Below the pieces are notes generated by a model, which saw nothing but the letters and a program-made list of their open reading frames with translations, was not told where the DNA came from and did no database searches. A stretch of DNA of 64,000 nt. Source: Gardnerella vaginalis ATCC 14018 = JCM 11026. Its GTDB lineage: Bacteria > Actinomycetota > Actinomycetes > Actinomycetales > Bifidobacteriaceae. A program made the position numbers and the translations under genes. Shown in pieces: positions 17,874 to 27,190 of the stretch (its first letter is position 1; each line of letters opens with the position of its first letter). The DNA is taken from assembly GCF_001042655.1 (NCBI RefSeq), contig NZ_AP012332.1:1603407-1667406 (forward strand), in the 5' to 3' direction.

Positions 17874-17917
17874 ATAGCCTGCTGTTTTGCAACACTTTGC
17901 AATTTTCAGCAGGTTAT
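17874..17917. terminator. Bidirectional terminator between upp and gatD
   Basis: AATAGCCTGCTG and CAGCAGGTTATT pair around a 22-base loop, with T-rich sequence on the plus strand (TTATTTTGTATTT) and A-rich sequence on the left that becomes a T-run on the minus strand. It ends convergent upp and gatD transcripts. Confidence 0.75.
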
Positions 17918-17924
17918 TTTGTAT

Positions 17925-18731
17925 TTAGCGCGGACGAGTTATGGCGACTTCGCGAGCGCGATTTGCCAATTCGTCCAATTTTTCAAGCTCCGCGCGCTGA
18001 GCATTAGTCTGCTTTGGTGCAAATTCTCCGTAACGATTCTGCGCAGCTGTACGAATTAAAAAGTCAGACAAACGCGGATTTTTTGGCAAAACTGATCCGT
18101 GCATATAAGTGCCGATAACGTTGTATTTGCGCGCACCTTCCGTATGATCTTCGCCGTTATTTCCGCAATTTTCGCCATCAACTGAGCCGAGTGGCTGCGT
18201 ACCACTCTCCAAACTTGTGCGACCAGAATGGTTCTCGTATCCCACAATATCTCCAAAATCGCGGCTATGCTCAACAAGATTCCCAATCATGCGCACGTCT
18301 TGACCAACCGTATGCTCTCCGAGTATGCCTATGCCTTTAAGCTTTTGGCCTTCAATAGTCTCAAAGTACTCTCCAAAAAGCTGGTAAAGCCCACAAATCA
18401 TAAGCATTGGAACGCCATTTTTTGCAAGCTCGCGAATCGCGCCCGCGCGCGCAAATAAATCATCCGTAACTCTACTTTGACCATGATCTTGACCGCCGCC
18501 ACCAAGAACCATATCTACTCGCTTTGGCCAATCATCGCCAACGTTGTATTCGTGAAGCACAGGCTTGTAACCGTACAATTCCGCTCGACGCATAATCGTA
18601 AGTACATTGCCATAGTCACCGTAAATATTCATGTCTTTCGGGTACAGCGACACAATATCTAATACACGATTTTCGGCTTTATTAGTAGCATTCGCTTGAC
18701 TAATATAATTAACATCACTCATATCATTCAT
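17925..18731 (-). CDS. gatD: GatD, glutamine amidotransferase subunit of lipid II isoglutaminyl synthase
   Basis: 268 residues from the chosen ATG at 18731, 16 bases past the murT stop; no good ribosome site is visible, so coupling to murT is likely. Class I CobB/CobQ-like amidotransferase: LGGGGQDHGQ, then the nucleophile in MICGLYQLFG (C113), and the C-terminal GTYMHGSVLPKNPRLSDF with the catalytic His. With MurT it converts the D-Glu of lipid II to D-isoglutamine, needed for peptidoglycan cross-linking. The frame remains open upstream to 18872 through murT, but that part is murT's tail in another frame. Confidence 0.93.
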   Translation of the reverse strand: MNDMSDVNYISQANATNKAENRVLDIVSLYPKDMNIYGDYGNVLTIMRRAELYGYKPVLHEYNVGDDWPKRVDMVLGGGGQDHGQSRVTDDLFARAGAIRELAKNGVPMLMICGLYQLFGEYFETIEGQKLKGIGILGEHTVGQDVRMIGNLVEHSRDFGDIVGYENHSGRTSLESGTQPLGSVDGENCGNNGEDHTEGARKYNVIGTYMHGSVLPKNPRLSDFLIRTAAQNRYGEFAPKQTNAQRAELEKLDELANRAREVAITRPR

Positions 18732-18747
18732 GACGACTACTTTCTTG

Positions 18748-20172
18748 CTACTTTCCAACTCCAACGTCTTTAACGCTTGCGATTTGCCCCAACGTAGATC
18801 GCACGCGAAGCATAGCAGTGTATGTGCAATATATGCGCTTAGCATTTTTAGCATCACTACTAAAATCGCCATTTACAAAGGTTTTAACATCTTCTTCTAA
18901 ATCAGTGTTCACATTTCTAGAGGCAACTTTGTCGTATTGTAAACGCAAAGCCATATCCCACGCGCGCGTGCCAGAAACACAAGTGACTCCAGTGCCACTA
19001 AAGCATGTAAAATCAACGTCCCACAGCCAGCTCATGTCTCGCCCATCCGCGTATTCGTCACAAATCGCAATCATTGTGTCATGATTTGCAGGCTTATCCG
19101 AGGCGAGCGCAAGTCTAAACCCAATAGGATTTTTCACTAGAACAAGCTCCACAGGAGCGCCGTTAACTTCGATTACTTCGCCTCGACCAAATGCTGGCGT
19201 TACACGAGAAATAGCTTCCATAAGCGCATCGTCGTCGAATTTTGCGAGTGTTGCATCTTTTTTAGCAGCATCTGCCAAAATAGAGCGCACAATCGCCGAA
19301 GCAGCAGCAGCGTTAAAAACGTTATACACGCCTCGCAGCTTAACGCTAGTGGTTTTTCTATGCCCATCAATCAAAAAATCGGCTTTATTATCTGCAACTT
19401 TTGCCAACACAACATCTGCATGCAAAAGATTGCGCGAATCATCATGCGAATCATCATGCAAAGCATCACGCGAATCGCCAGCCAAATCGCCATTAAAATC
19501 GCCAGCCAAATCATTATGCAAATCGTCGTCGGTTGGAAACATGCTTCTTAACGAATCATCCAAACCGAAATATTTTATCTTACAAGACGGCAAAACGTCT
19601 TTAGAAAGCGCAGAAATTCGCGGATCTTCGCGATTTAGCACAACTACTTGCTTAGTTGCGCGCGCCACATTACTCAACAATTTAGCTGTAGTGTCAATCT
19701 CGCCAAATCTATCTAACTGATCTCGCATAACGTTTAGAAGAAGCGAATAGCGCGGCTTTATTTGATTTACAAAATGCACCGCATAAGCTTCATCAAGCTC
19801 TAAAACAGCTATATCCGCATCTAACTTTGTGCCAAAAACAGGCATTTCTTGCACCAATGCTGCTACAACTCCGCGTGTAAAATTCGATCCCGTAGGATTT
19901 GTAAACACGCGCAATCCAGCATCTCTAAGCATAGACGCAACCATGCGAGTTGTAGTGGTTTTACCGTTAGTTCCAGAAATTAACACAACACCATAAGGTA
20001 ATTTTCCTAGCGTTCTAGCCAAAAACCCAGGGTCTAGTGTTTCCACAACTTTGCCTGGTAAAGCACTTCCTCCGTGGTTTGTCGCGCGCGAAATCATCCT
20101 AACCAGTTTCCCTACAGCTGGCATTATGAATCCAAAACAACAGCGTTTTACCACTTTATTTTTGACGATCAT
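18748..20172 (-). CDS. murT: MurT, Mur-ligase subunit of lipid II isoglutaminyl synthase
   Basis: 474 residues from the ATG at 20172, which has a GGGGG site close upstream. P-loop SGTNGKTTTTRM and the Mur-ligase DQLDRFGEIDT and FNAAAA segments are clear; the C-terminal DUF1727 region carries CDEYADGRDMSWLWDVDF. MurT activates the D-Glu carboxylate while GatD supplies ammonia. Odd: where staphylococcal and pneumococcal MurT carry a four-cysteine zinc ribbon, this protein has only one Cys (PSCKIKYFG) and then an Asp/His/Asn-rich stretch built of degenerate four-residue repeats (DLAGDFNGDLAGD, HDDSHDDS). Confidence 0.93.
   Translation of the reverse strand: MIVKNKVVKRCCFGFIMPAVGKLVRMISRATNHGGSALPGKVVETLDPGFLARTLGKLPYGVVLISGTNGKTTTTRMVASMLRDAGLRVFTNPTGSNFTRGVVAALVQEMPVFGTKLDADIAVLELDEAYAVHFVNQIKPRYSLLLNVMRDQLDRFGEIDTTAKLLSNVARATKQVVVLNREDPRISALSKDVLPSCKIKYFGLDDSLRSMFPTDDDLHNDLAGDFNGDLAGDSRDALHDDSHDDSRNLLHADVVLAKVADNKADFLIDGHRKTTSVKLRGVYNVFNAAAASAIVRSILADAAKKDATLAKFDDDALMEAISRVTPAFGRGEVIEVNGAPVELVLVKNPIGFRLALASDKPANHDTMIAICDEYADGRDMSWLWDVDFTCFSGTGVTCVSGTRAWDMALRLQYDKVASRNVNTDLEEDVKTFVNGDFSSDAKNAKRIYCTYTAMLRVRSTLGQIASVKDVGVGK
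19425..19530. repeat. Degenerate 12-bp tandem repeats inside murT
   Basis: Imperfect units such as AATCATCATGCA, AATCGCCAGCCA and AATCATTATGCA recur in tandem across about 100 bases. They encode the Asp/His-rich insert of MurT. The unit is a multiple of three, so copy-number changes would keep frame. Confidence 0.65.
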
Positions 20173-20189
20173 CAATCCCCCTATTAACT

Positions 20190-21665
20190 CTACTGCTGAT
20201 ATGCCTGAGACTGATGCGAATCATAACCTTGAGCATCATTACCTTGCGAATATGATTGCGGCTGGTATCCTTGCGGCATATCTTTAAACTTAGACGTTGC
20301 TCCAAGAAAAGCTAGATTAAATGTTTCTGTAGGGCCATTACGATGCTTTGCCATAATAATGTCTGCTTCGCCTGGACGATCTTCTTTGTTGTAAAAATCA
20401 GGTCTATGCACAAGAAACACAACGTCAGCATCCTGTTCAATAGATCCCGATTCGCGCAAATCTGAAAGCTGAGGCTTTTTATCGTTTCGCATTTCTGGTC
20501 CGCGGTTTAGCTGGCTTAGCGCAACAACTGGCACTTCTAGCTCTTTTGCTAAAAGCTTTAATGCACGCGAAAACTCCGAGACCTCTTGCTGCCTCGATTC
20601 AACTTTCTTTCCAGAAGTCATAAGTTGCAAATAGTCGATTACAACCAACTTTAGATCGTTCGTTTGCTTTAGTCGCCTGCATTTTGCGCGAATTTCCATA
20701 AGACTCATATTTGGGCTATCGTCTATAAAAAGCGGAGCGTCTTTCATTTTTGACCAAAACGCATTTAGCTTAGTCCATCTATCTGTTGTAATGTCTTCTG
20801 AAGTCCCGCGATGCATTGCCGTCATTGGAATATCCGTTTCGGCTGCAATTATTCTTTGAGCAAGCTCCAATTTGTTCATTTCTAGCGAGAACACAATTGT
20901 TGTCATATTGTGATGCAACGCTGCAGAACGCGCAAAGTCGATTCCAAGAGTTGACTTTCCCATTGCAGGCCTACCAGCTACGACTACCATTTGCCCTGGT
21001 TGCAAGCCTTGCGTCATGTCGTCAATATCTCTAAATCCTGTTGGAACGCCTTTTTCAATCTCGTTACTTTGCAACTTGTCTAATTGTTCAAGAGCATCTT
21101 GAACAACAGGACCAATAGCAGAATAATCCTGGTGAACTTTGCCAGAACTCATCTCGTAAACTTCGGATTGTGCAAGATTTACAACGTCTTCTGCTTGATC
21201 TCCCGTGGCAGAATACCCCATTTGCGCAATCTTTGTTCCAGCAGCAATCACATTTCGCAAAATCGCATTTTTGTGTACAATATCCGCGTAATATAACGCG
21301 TTTGCAGCTGTTGGAACTGATGCAACTAGACTATGCAGGTAGTCTGCTCCACCAATTTTCTCCAGGTTTTCGTCTTTTAGAAGCTCGTTTGCGACTAAAA
21401 CAACATCTACTGGTTGTGAACCAGAAAATAAGCTTATGATCGCGTCGTAAATTGTTTGGTGTTTTGGCACATAAAAGTCTGCTGTTTCTAGGATTTGCGA
21501 AACTTCGCCAATGGCATCTTTGCTCATTAGCATTCCACCTAAAACGGCCATTTCCGCGTCTTCGTCGTGAGGCGGAACCTTGTCAAACAAAATACTTTTA
21601 TATGATGCGTTGCCTGACTGGTTTGCGTCATTTCTACTTGACTTCCACATATCATTACCTGCCAT
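20190..21665 (-). CDS. dnaB: Replicative DNA helicase DnaB
   Basis: About 491 residues. N-terminal primase-binding helices start at VPPHDEDAEMAVLGGML; the RecA-like domain has Walker A VVAGRPAMGKSTLG, Walker B LKLVVIDYLQLM and DLRESGSIEQDADVV near the end. No intein is present. The C-terminus is a Gln/Tyr/Ser-rich tail (QGYQPQSYSQGNDAQGYDSHQ). A TATACT hexamer ends 7 bases before the ATG at 21665, so this could be a leaderless start; an ATG at 21650 with AGGT upstream is the alternative. murT begins 17 bases after its stop. Confidence 0.95.
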   Translation of the reverse strand: MAGNDMWKSSRNDANQSGNASYKSILFDKVPPHDEDAEMAVLGGMLMSKDAIGEVSQILETADFYVPKHQTIYDAIISLFSGSQPVDVVLVANELLKDENLEKIGGADYLHSLVASVPTAANALYYADIVHKNAILRNVIAAGTKIAQMGYSATGDQAEDVVNLAQSEVYEMSSGKVHQDYSAIGPVVQDALEQLDKLQSNEIEKGVPTGFRDIDDMTQGLQPGQMVVVAGRPAMGKSTLGIDFARSAALHHNMTTIVFSLEMNKLELAQRIIAAETDIPMTAMHRGTSEDITTDRWTKLNAFWSKMKDAPLFIDDSPNMSLMEIRAKCRRLKQTNDLKLVVIDYLQLMTSGKKVESRQQEVSEFSRALKLLAKELEVPVVALSQLNRGPEMRNDKKPQLSDLRESGSIEQDADVVFLVHRPDFYNKEDRPGEADIIMAKHRNGPTETFNLAFLGATSKFKDMPQGYQPQSYSQGNDAQGYDSHQSQAYQQ

Positions 21666-21776
21666 AGAATCGAGTATAAACGCCCGCACGGAGCACACCA
21701 ACAAAAGTTGATATAAACCAACACAAGTCGCAAGTTGAATATTTCACATATTTGAATATTTCACATATTTACATAC

Positions 21777-23168
21777 TTACAGACTTGCAGACTTCATCCA
21801 ATCATCTGTTTTAACCCTATGAGAATTTCCTAAAGCTCTTCCACCAATGTATACAAGGTTCAGAGCCACCCACAATGACACGGTTCTAATTATGTCAGTA
21901 GAGCCAAAAGCTATATTTACGAAGCACATTGCACTAATCGCAACAAGGTATACAACAGCTGTAATCGAACACGATTTGGCCAAATACTTGTGGTCTCCAG
22001 CTCCGATTAGCACTCCGTCTAAAGCCCACATAAATCCAGATAACGGCAAGAAAATTCCAAGAATCGTCATTCCTATTGAAACTAAGAGTTGTATTTCTAC
22101 GTTTGGGCTAAATAACGGGGATAATAGCCATCCTGCAAATATCATCAAAATTCCAACGATTACGCTACTTAATGCGCCTACTTGTGCGCATATTTTTGTG
22201 ATTATGTTAGCGCGTTTTAATAATCCAGCTCCAAGCGCAGAGGCGACTATTGTTTGAGCTGCAATTCCTATAGCGTCTAATATGTTCATAACAAAATTCC
22301 AGCAAGAATTTGCAACTTGGTATGCAGCTAAAGTATTTGTTCCAAGACGAGCAGCCGCTGCAACAGTGGCAACCATGCACGCGCGCAACGCCAATGTGCG
22401 TATAAACAGCGGAATACCACTTCCAGCGCTTTTAAGTATGCTATGCGCTTGCGGACGCAAACGTGCTTTTTCACGAGCTGCCCAAAAAATCGCTGGAAGC
22501 GTTAAAACAATACCCATATACCATTGCGCTATCATTGTCGCTATTCCAGATCCAAAAATGCCAAGATTCATTCCAAACACAAATAGAATATCTAAAATAG
22601 CGTTTAGCACAGCTCCACTTATTGCAGCAAAAAGTGTGATTTTTACTTTGCTAAGTCCTCTGAATATGCCATTTGCCGCGTAAATTAGTAGCATCGCAGG
22701 CAATCCTGGCATAACAGTTTGAGTGTAAATAATCGCGTTTTTAAGCGTATCTCCACTTGCACCAAAGCTTTGACAAAGCGGACCTGCGAACACCATTAAA
22801 ACAAGCGTTAAAACAACACCTAACCCAAGAGCCAGCCATAGACCGTCCATTCCAACGCTTAGTCCTTGACGATTTTTCCCAGCACCCAATAGTCTCGCGA
22901 CTTGGCTTGTGGTGTTGTATGCCAAAAACAGGCATAGTCCCGTTGTTGTTAAAAGCACAGTTGATCCTATTGAAAGCCCTGCAAGTTGCGTTTTGCCTAA
23001 ATGACCTACTATTGCGGTGTCTATTAAAACAAACGCTGGCTCTGCAATAAGCTGTCCAAATGTAGGAATAGCTAGAGAAAATATATGCTTTAGTAAATCT
23101 TTTTTGTTTATAGCAGATTCTTTATCTTCTTGTCTATTGGTAGCTGCGTTACTCTTGGCTATTGTCAT
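21777..23168 (-). CDS. MATE family efflux transporter (DinF-like)
   Basis: 463 residues with about twelve hydrophobic helices and a short polar N-terminus. IPTFGQLIAEPAFVLIDTAIVGHLG at the start and the second-half IDAIGIAAQTIVASALGAG are typical of the DinF branch of MATE exporters, which use Na+ or H+ gradients to expel drugs or other small molecules. Stand-alone gene; substrate unknown. The following upstream gap contains the DnaA-box cluster. Confidence 0.9.
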   Translation of the reverse strand: MTIAKSNAATNRQEDKESAINKKDLLKHIFSLAIPTFGQLIAEPAFVLIDTAIVGHLGKTQLAGLSIGSTVLLTTTGLCLFLAYNTTSQVARLLGAGKNRQGLSVGMDGLWLALGLGVVLTLVLMVFAGPLCQSFGASGDTLKNAIIYTQTVMPGLPAMLLIYAANGIFRGLSKVKITLFAAISGAVLNAILDILFVFGMNLGIFGSGIATMIAQWYMGIVLTLPAIFWAAREKARLRPQAHSILKSAGSGIPLFIRTLALRACMVATVAAAARLGTNTLAAYQVANSCWNFVMNILDAIGIAAQTIVASALGAGLLKRANIITKICAQVGALSSVIVGILMIFAGWLLSPLFSPNVEIQLLVSIGMTILGIFLPLSGFMWALDGVLIGAGDHKYLAKSCSITAVVYLVAISAMCFVNIAFGSTDIIRTVSLWVALNLVYIGGRALGNSHRVKTDDWMKSASL

Positions 23169-23363
23169 AATGCACTATTGTACTGTCGAAAAAACTTATT
23201 AGATTAAGTATTTAATAAAACTATTATTTTTATTACTTTTATTATTTTTATTACTTATTACATTACTTTTCTAAATCTGATGTTCGGTAGCTTGCGACTT
23301 TTCCTTTTTATTTCGCTATCATAAATATTTGCCAATTGCAAATCAAAATTGTTTTTGGAAAAG

Positions 23364-23468
23364 TTATCCGCAGGATATCCACAATGTTATCCCCCATTTG
23401 TGTATAACTTTTTGAGATACACACAGCAACACGCCTAAAATGTGGATAACTCAAAGTTTTTATCCACA
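23364..23468. promoter_or_regulatory. Cluster of DnaA boxes outside the origin
   Basis: Six nonamers in 105 bases: TTATCCGCA (23364), ATATCCACA (23375), TTATCCCCC (23387), TTATACACA (complement 23399-23407), TTATCCACA (complement 23441-23449) and TTATCCACA (23460). Two are perfect consensus and one is the common TTATACACA variant. The cluster lies in the 375-bp gap between the MATE gene and the Amt gene, about 40 kb from the rpmH-side origin. The remaining part of the gap is T-rich and holds no gene. It could titrate DnaA or help regulate initiation. Confidence 0.75.
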
Positions 23469-23543
23469 TCACTTAGCCCGTGTGTGTCATAATCTTGAGA
23501 TATTCACACCAATGGGGGATTACTTTACACAAACTTTGATATT

Positions 23544-25367
23544 TTATTGCTTCTTTTGAGATTTCTTAGAATTACTTCTAGATTTATCTGACTTATTTTC
23601 CACAGAACTAGAATCAGATTCTTCTGAATTTTCTGACTCTTTTCCATCATTTTCAGTTTCAATTTTCTCTTCGCCCAATTCAACTTCGTCTTGCGATTGA
23701 GCAGAAACATTATCATCAGAATGAGCTGAATTATCGCCAGCAACCGTTGAATCACCATCTGCATCTACAGAATCACCATCTGCGTCTACAACTGATTCAT
23801 CAACAGAAATAGCTACTGGAGTAAGAACTGCCACTTGGGTTTTCCCTTCTTCAGAATCAGCAACTTCTACAACAGCTCCAGCTCTAGCTTGAGCAATACT
23901 CGAAAAGTCATATGCGCGCTCACCCTGATCTGCCAAATCAACACCCTTACGCTCTTTAGCTTCCGATATTCTCCAACCAAAAAGCTTCTCTAAACCAAAT
24001 GCAACTAAAGCAGTAACTGCACCGGAATAAAGAACAGTGATTACAAGTAAACAAATCTGCGCGATAAGCTGATGCCAGTCACCAACGCAAAACAGTCCGC
24101 TACTATCAGCAAATAATCCCACTGCAAAAATACCGATAAGAGCAGCGATGCCGTTCACGCTCACAACATGAAGCGCTCCATCATAACGCGCAAAAGTCTT
24201 AGAATGCGTTGCAAGGCATGTAACGACACCAACAATAACTCCTAATACCATTGCCCATAAAGGCGCAATCACATCTGCAGCGGCAGAACTAGCGGCCAAA
24301 CCCGCCATAATTCCAGACGCGGCGCCAACAGCAGTAAAACAACCTGAACGCAAACGCTCTGTAACACCCCAAGCAAGCATAGAAGCAGATGCTGTAATAG
24401 TGGATGAAACCCAAGCATATCCAGCAACTCCAGGAAGACCTACAGAAGATCCAATCATTAAGCCAAGCCAGCCAAACCAAATAATAAAAATTCCCAGAAC
24501 AACAAACGGTACATTATGCGGATGGCGTTTTAGAACATTTACAGAATTATCAGCAACATCACTAACAGCTTCAACAGAACCATTAGAATCTTCTGCTTTA
24601 GAAGATGATGAACCCGTATTAGTCTCTAATTTACTAAATCTCGCAACGTCAGCCCACAATGCACGAACCAAATTTCCCTTATGCTCAGAATTATTACTAC
24701 TGTTACCTTGAACAGTAGAGGATTTGGTATGAAGCACAAATCGCTTTAACGGGAAGTGCGCATGACCACCAATAATTAGCACGATTGCAAGCGCAGAAAC
24801 TGCTGCAGTCAGGTGCAGCAACGATCCTCCAGCAAAATCGTGTACTTGAATTCCTAAAGCTTGTGATATTGCGCCATTAGGGGAAAGCAATCCCCCTCCG
24901 CAAACCATATGCGCTAGAGGAGCAAATACTAAAGTGACCCATACCGCCACGAATATAAGCCAAATTGCGTATTTTACGCGTCCAGCCAACGCACCAGTAA
25001 TAAGAGCAACTGCTACGACAGCGCACGCTAATCTAAAGGCTGCTGGAATACCTCCGCCCGACAAGCCTGTGTTTGCGTCCATAGAAGTAAAAATTCCATG
25101 ATCTGCAACCATTGAATCACGTAGAAGCAAACCACTCACAGGATCACCCACAACGCCGCCAATCATGTCTTTCCCAGCGAAAGCCATTGACCATCCCCAT
25201 AGCGTCCAAACTATGGTTGTTACCGCAATAGCTCCAGCAGAAAGCATCATCATGTTGACCATAGATGTTGCTCGTTCGCGACCGCCATAAAATAGAGCAA
25301 TCCCTGGCGTAATTACAAACACTAAAGCAGCGGCCAATAATGCCCATTGCGGATCCATTGCGGTCAT
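23544..25367 (-). CDS. Divergent Amt/Rh-family (ammonium transporter-like) membrane protein
   Basis: 607 residues, about 150-200 longer than a usual AmtB. The Amt core is clear: LVFVITPGIALFYGGRER, LITGALAGRVKY, LAHMVCGGGLLSPNGAI, HDFAGGSLLH (D177, H185). Several hallmark positions differ: the pore Trp before GGG is Cys156, the second twin-His position (VHG in E. coli) is Asn405 in SVNGIAA, and the Phe-gate and GWFGFN regions read RLACAV and GWLGLM. There is a ~70-residue Ser/Asn-rich insert in a cytoplasmic loop (about 214-282) and an Asp/Ser/Glu-rich hydrophilic tail from about 505. It follows ftsY, as amtB does in bifidobacteria, but glnB and glnD are absent. Confidence 0.88.
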   Translation of the reverse strand: MTAMDPQWALLAAALVFVITPGIALFYGGRERATSMVNMMMLSAGAIAVTTIVWTLWGWSMAFAGKDMIGGVVGDPVSGLLLRDSMVADHGIFTSMDANTGLSGGGIPAAFRLACAVVAVALITGALAGRVKYAIWLIFVAVWVTLVFAPLAHMVCGGGLLSPNGAISQALGIQVHDFAGGSLLHLTAAVSALAIVLIIGGHAHFPLKRFVLHTKSSTVQGNSSNNSEHKGNLVRALWADVARFSKLETNTGSSSSKAEDSNGSVEAVSDVADNSVNVLKRHPHNVPFVVLGIFIIWFGWLGLMIGSSVGLPGVAGYAWVSSTITASASMLAWGVTERLRSGCFTAVGAASGIMAGLAASSAAADVIAPLWAMVLGVIVGVVTCLATHSKTFARYDGALHVVSVNGIAALIGIFAVGLFADSSGLFCVGDWHQLIAQICLLVITVLYSGAVTALVAFGLEKLFGWRISEAKERKGVDLADQGERAYDFSSIAQARAGAVVEVADSEEGKTQVAVLTPVAISVDESVVDADGDSVDADGDSTVAGDNSAHSDDNVSAQSQDEVELGEEKIETENDGKESENSEESDSSSVENKSDKSRSNSKKSQKKQ

Positions 25368-25481
25368 CTTTCACCTCACAATACACAACCCTCGGCGGTT
25401 ATGTCTTCAATATTCTATTTTATATGTTCTTTTATATTCTACTCAACTGGCGCTGCGTGATTAATAACTAATTACGATAGA

Positions 25482-26603
25482 TTAATCCAATATTCCATCC
25501 ACAAAACTTTCTGGATCGAATGGAGCTAGATCGTCTGGACCTTCTCCCAATCCGACAAGCTTCACAGGAACGCCTAACTCTTTTTGAACAGAAACCACGA
25601 TACCGCCTTTCGCGGAACCGTCTAACTTAGTTAAAACCACACCTGTAATTCCAATTGCCTCAGCAAAAACTTTTGCCTGGACCATGCCATTTTGACCAGT
25701 TGTAGCATCAAGAACCAAAAGGACTTCATCTACAGGAACAGTTTTTTCAATAACTCGGCGAATTTTGCCAAGCTCGTCCATAAGATTTGCCTTATTTTGC
25801 AGCCTTCCAGCCGTGTCTACAATCAAAACATCTGAATTGGATTCCTTAGCTTTGGCGGCACCGTCAAATGCTACAGAAGCTGGATCTGCACCGTCTTTTT
25901 CGGATCGAACGATTTTAACACCTACAGCATTTGCCCAAGTTTCAAGCTGATCGGCAGCTGCAGCGCGGAAAGTATCTGCTGCAGCTAATATTACCGAGCG
26001 ATTTTTCGAAACCATCAATCTAGCAAGTTTCCCAGCAGTGGTGGTTTTTCCAGTGCCATTTACACCAACCATCATGATTACACTTGGCTTATGTGCTTTA
26101 GAAGAATCCGCATTTAGGCTTCTATCTGTTTTGGCACCAACAATATCCAGCAATTTTGCACGAAGTATTTCACGTACATCTTGTGCACTTGCTGTTCCAG
26201 AAATCCTAGCATCTTTTCTAAGTGATTCAACCAATTCATCACTTGCCTGTGCTCCAACATCTGCCATTAAAAGCGTATCTTCTACATCTTGCCAATCTTC
26301 TTCTGAAAGATTATCTTTGCTCAATATGTTGAACAGAGCACGACCAAAAGGATTCGCACTATTAGCAAGTTTAGAGCGCAATCTTGTAACTCGAGAGGCA
26401 ACGTTTTCAGGCGCAGATGGTTCAACATTGCTATCACTTTTTACCACGCTAGGCAGTGGATTATCTTTGCTAGTAGGTATTAAAGGACCTCGCGACTTGC
26501 CGATAATTCTCAGCACAACTGCCGCAGCCACTAAAAGCACTGCTAAAATAACTGTGCCAACAGCGGACCATATAATCAAATCTAAATCCATAACTATATT
26601 CAT
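25482..26603 (-). CDS. ftsY: FtsY, signal recognition particle receptor
   Basis: 373 residues. An N-terminal hydrophobic segment (LIIWSAVGTVILAVLLVAAAV) gives a membrane anchor, followed by a polar linker and the NG GTPase: GVNGTGKTTTAGKLA (G1), DTFRAAAADQLE, VDTAGRLQNK, TKLDGSAKGG and the C-terminal GLGEGPDDLAPFD. It docks SRP-ribosome complexes at the membrane. Either ATG (26603 or four codons later) could start it. Upstream of the Amt gene on the same strand, 114 bases apart. Confidence 0.96.
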   Translation of the reverse strand: MNIVMDLDLIIWSAVGTVILAVLLVAAAVVLRIIGKSRGPLIPTSKDNPLPSVVKSDSNVEPSAPENVASRVTRLRSKLANSANPFGRALFNILSKDNLSEEDWQDVEDTLLMADVGAQASDELVESLRKDARISGTASAQDVREILRAKLLDIVGAKTDRSLNADSSKAHKPSVIMMVGVNGTGKTTTAGKLARLMVSKNRSVILAAADTFRAAAADQLETWANAVGVKIVRSEKDGADPASVAFDGAAKAKESNSDVLIVDTAGRLQNKANLMDELGKIRRVIEKTVPVDEVLLVLDATTGQNGMVQAKVFAEAIGITGVVLTKLDGSAKGGIVVSVQKELGVPVKLVGLGEGPDDLAPFDPESFVDGILD

Positions 26604-26754
26604 ATAATAAAGACTATGAAATTAAAGGGACAGTTGATTAGATTGCAACAAAGACTGTTGCTAAAGTAAGCAAAAATCACGTAAATATTAGCATTTTAAT
26701 ACAATACTTTTGTAAGTTAATTTTGTAATCAAAAATTGAATTGGGGTATTACGT

Positions 26755-27018
26755 ATGGAAAACTCGCCATCGATTGATGTTTATGGAGCAGATTGGTGCG
26801 GCGATTGCATCAGAGCTAAAGCTGCGCTTAATAAGTTTAATGCTGCTTTTACTTGGCATAACATTGAATCTGAAGAAGGCGCCGAACAAAAGGCTATTGA
26901 TATTAGCGGTCAGAAGCATATTCCTGTCGTTACTTTTAGCGATGGAAGTTTTATGGTTGAGCCGACTGCAACTCAGATTAAAGAAAAACTTGAGGAACTA
27001 GGACAGATCAATTTGTGA
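26755..27018 (+). CDS. Mycoredoxin/NrdH-like glutaredoxin
   Basis: 87 residues, single thioredoxin-fold domain. Active site DWCGDC (C15, C18) after VYGADW, the cis-proline in HIPVVTF, and GSFMVEP near the end. The CGDC-type motif and size match actinobacterial mycoredoxins/NrdH-like proteins that reduce mycothiolated or disulfide targets; there is no nrdEF neighbour. A GGGG site lies ahead of the ATG. Divergent from ftsY, followed by tRNA-Lys. Confidence 0.88.
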   Translation: MENSPSIDVYGADWCGDCIRAKAALNKFNAAFTWHNIESEEGAEQKAIDISGQKHIPVVTFSDGSFMVEPTATQIKEKLEELGQINL

Positions 27019-27117
27019 TTTTTGCTTGCAATTTCGCAGCAACTTGCCACAAAACACACGCTACATGTAGCCATAAGTTGGATTAGTCTACAAAATGTAG
27101 TATACTTGGCATTTGTT

Positions 27118-27190
27118 GCCCCTTTAGCTCAATTGGCAGAGCAGAGTCCTTTTAAGTCTTGGGTTGTGGGTTCGAGTCCCACAGGGGGCA
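27118..27190 (+). tRNA. tRNA-Lys (TTT anticodon)
   Basis: Folds as a cloverleaf: acceptor GCCCCTT with AGGGGGC, D-stem GCTC/GAGC, anticodon loop CTTTTAA, T-arm GTGGG-TTCGAGT-CCCAC, discriminator A. No CCA is encoded. One T-T mismatch appears in the anticodon stem. Upstream, TTGGAT and TATACT spaced 17 bases give a good promoter (about 27079-27107). The minus-strand ROK gene ends inside this tRNA. Confidence 0.93.
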
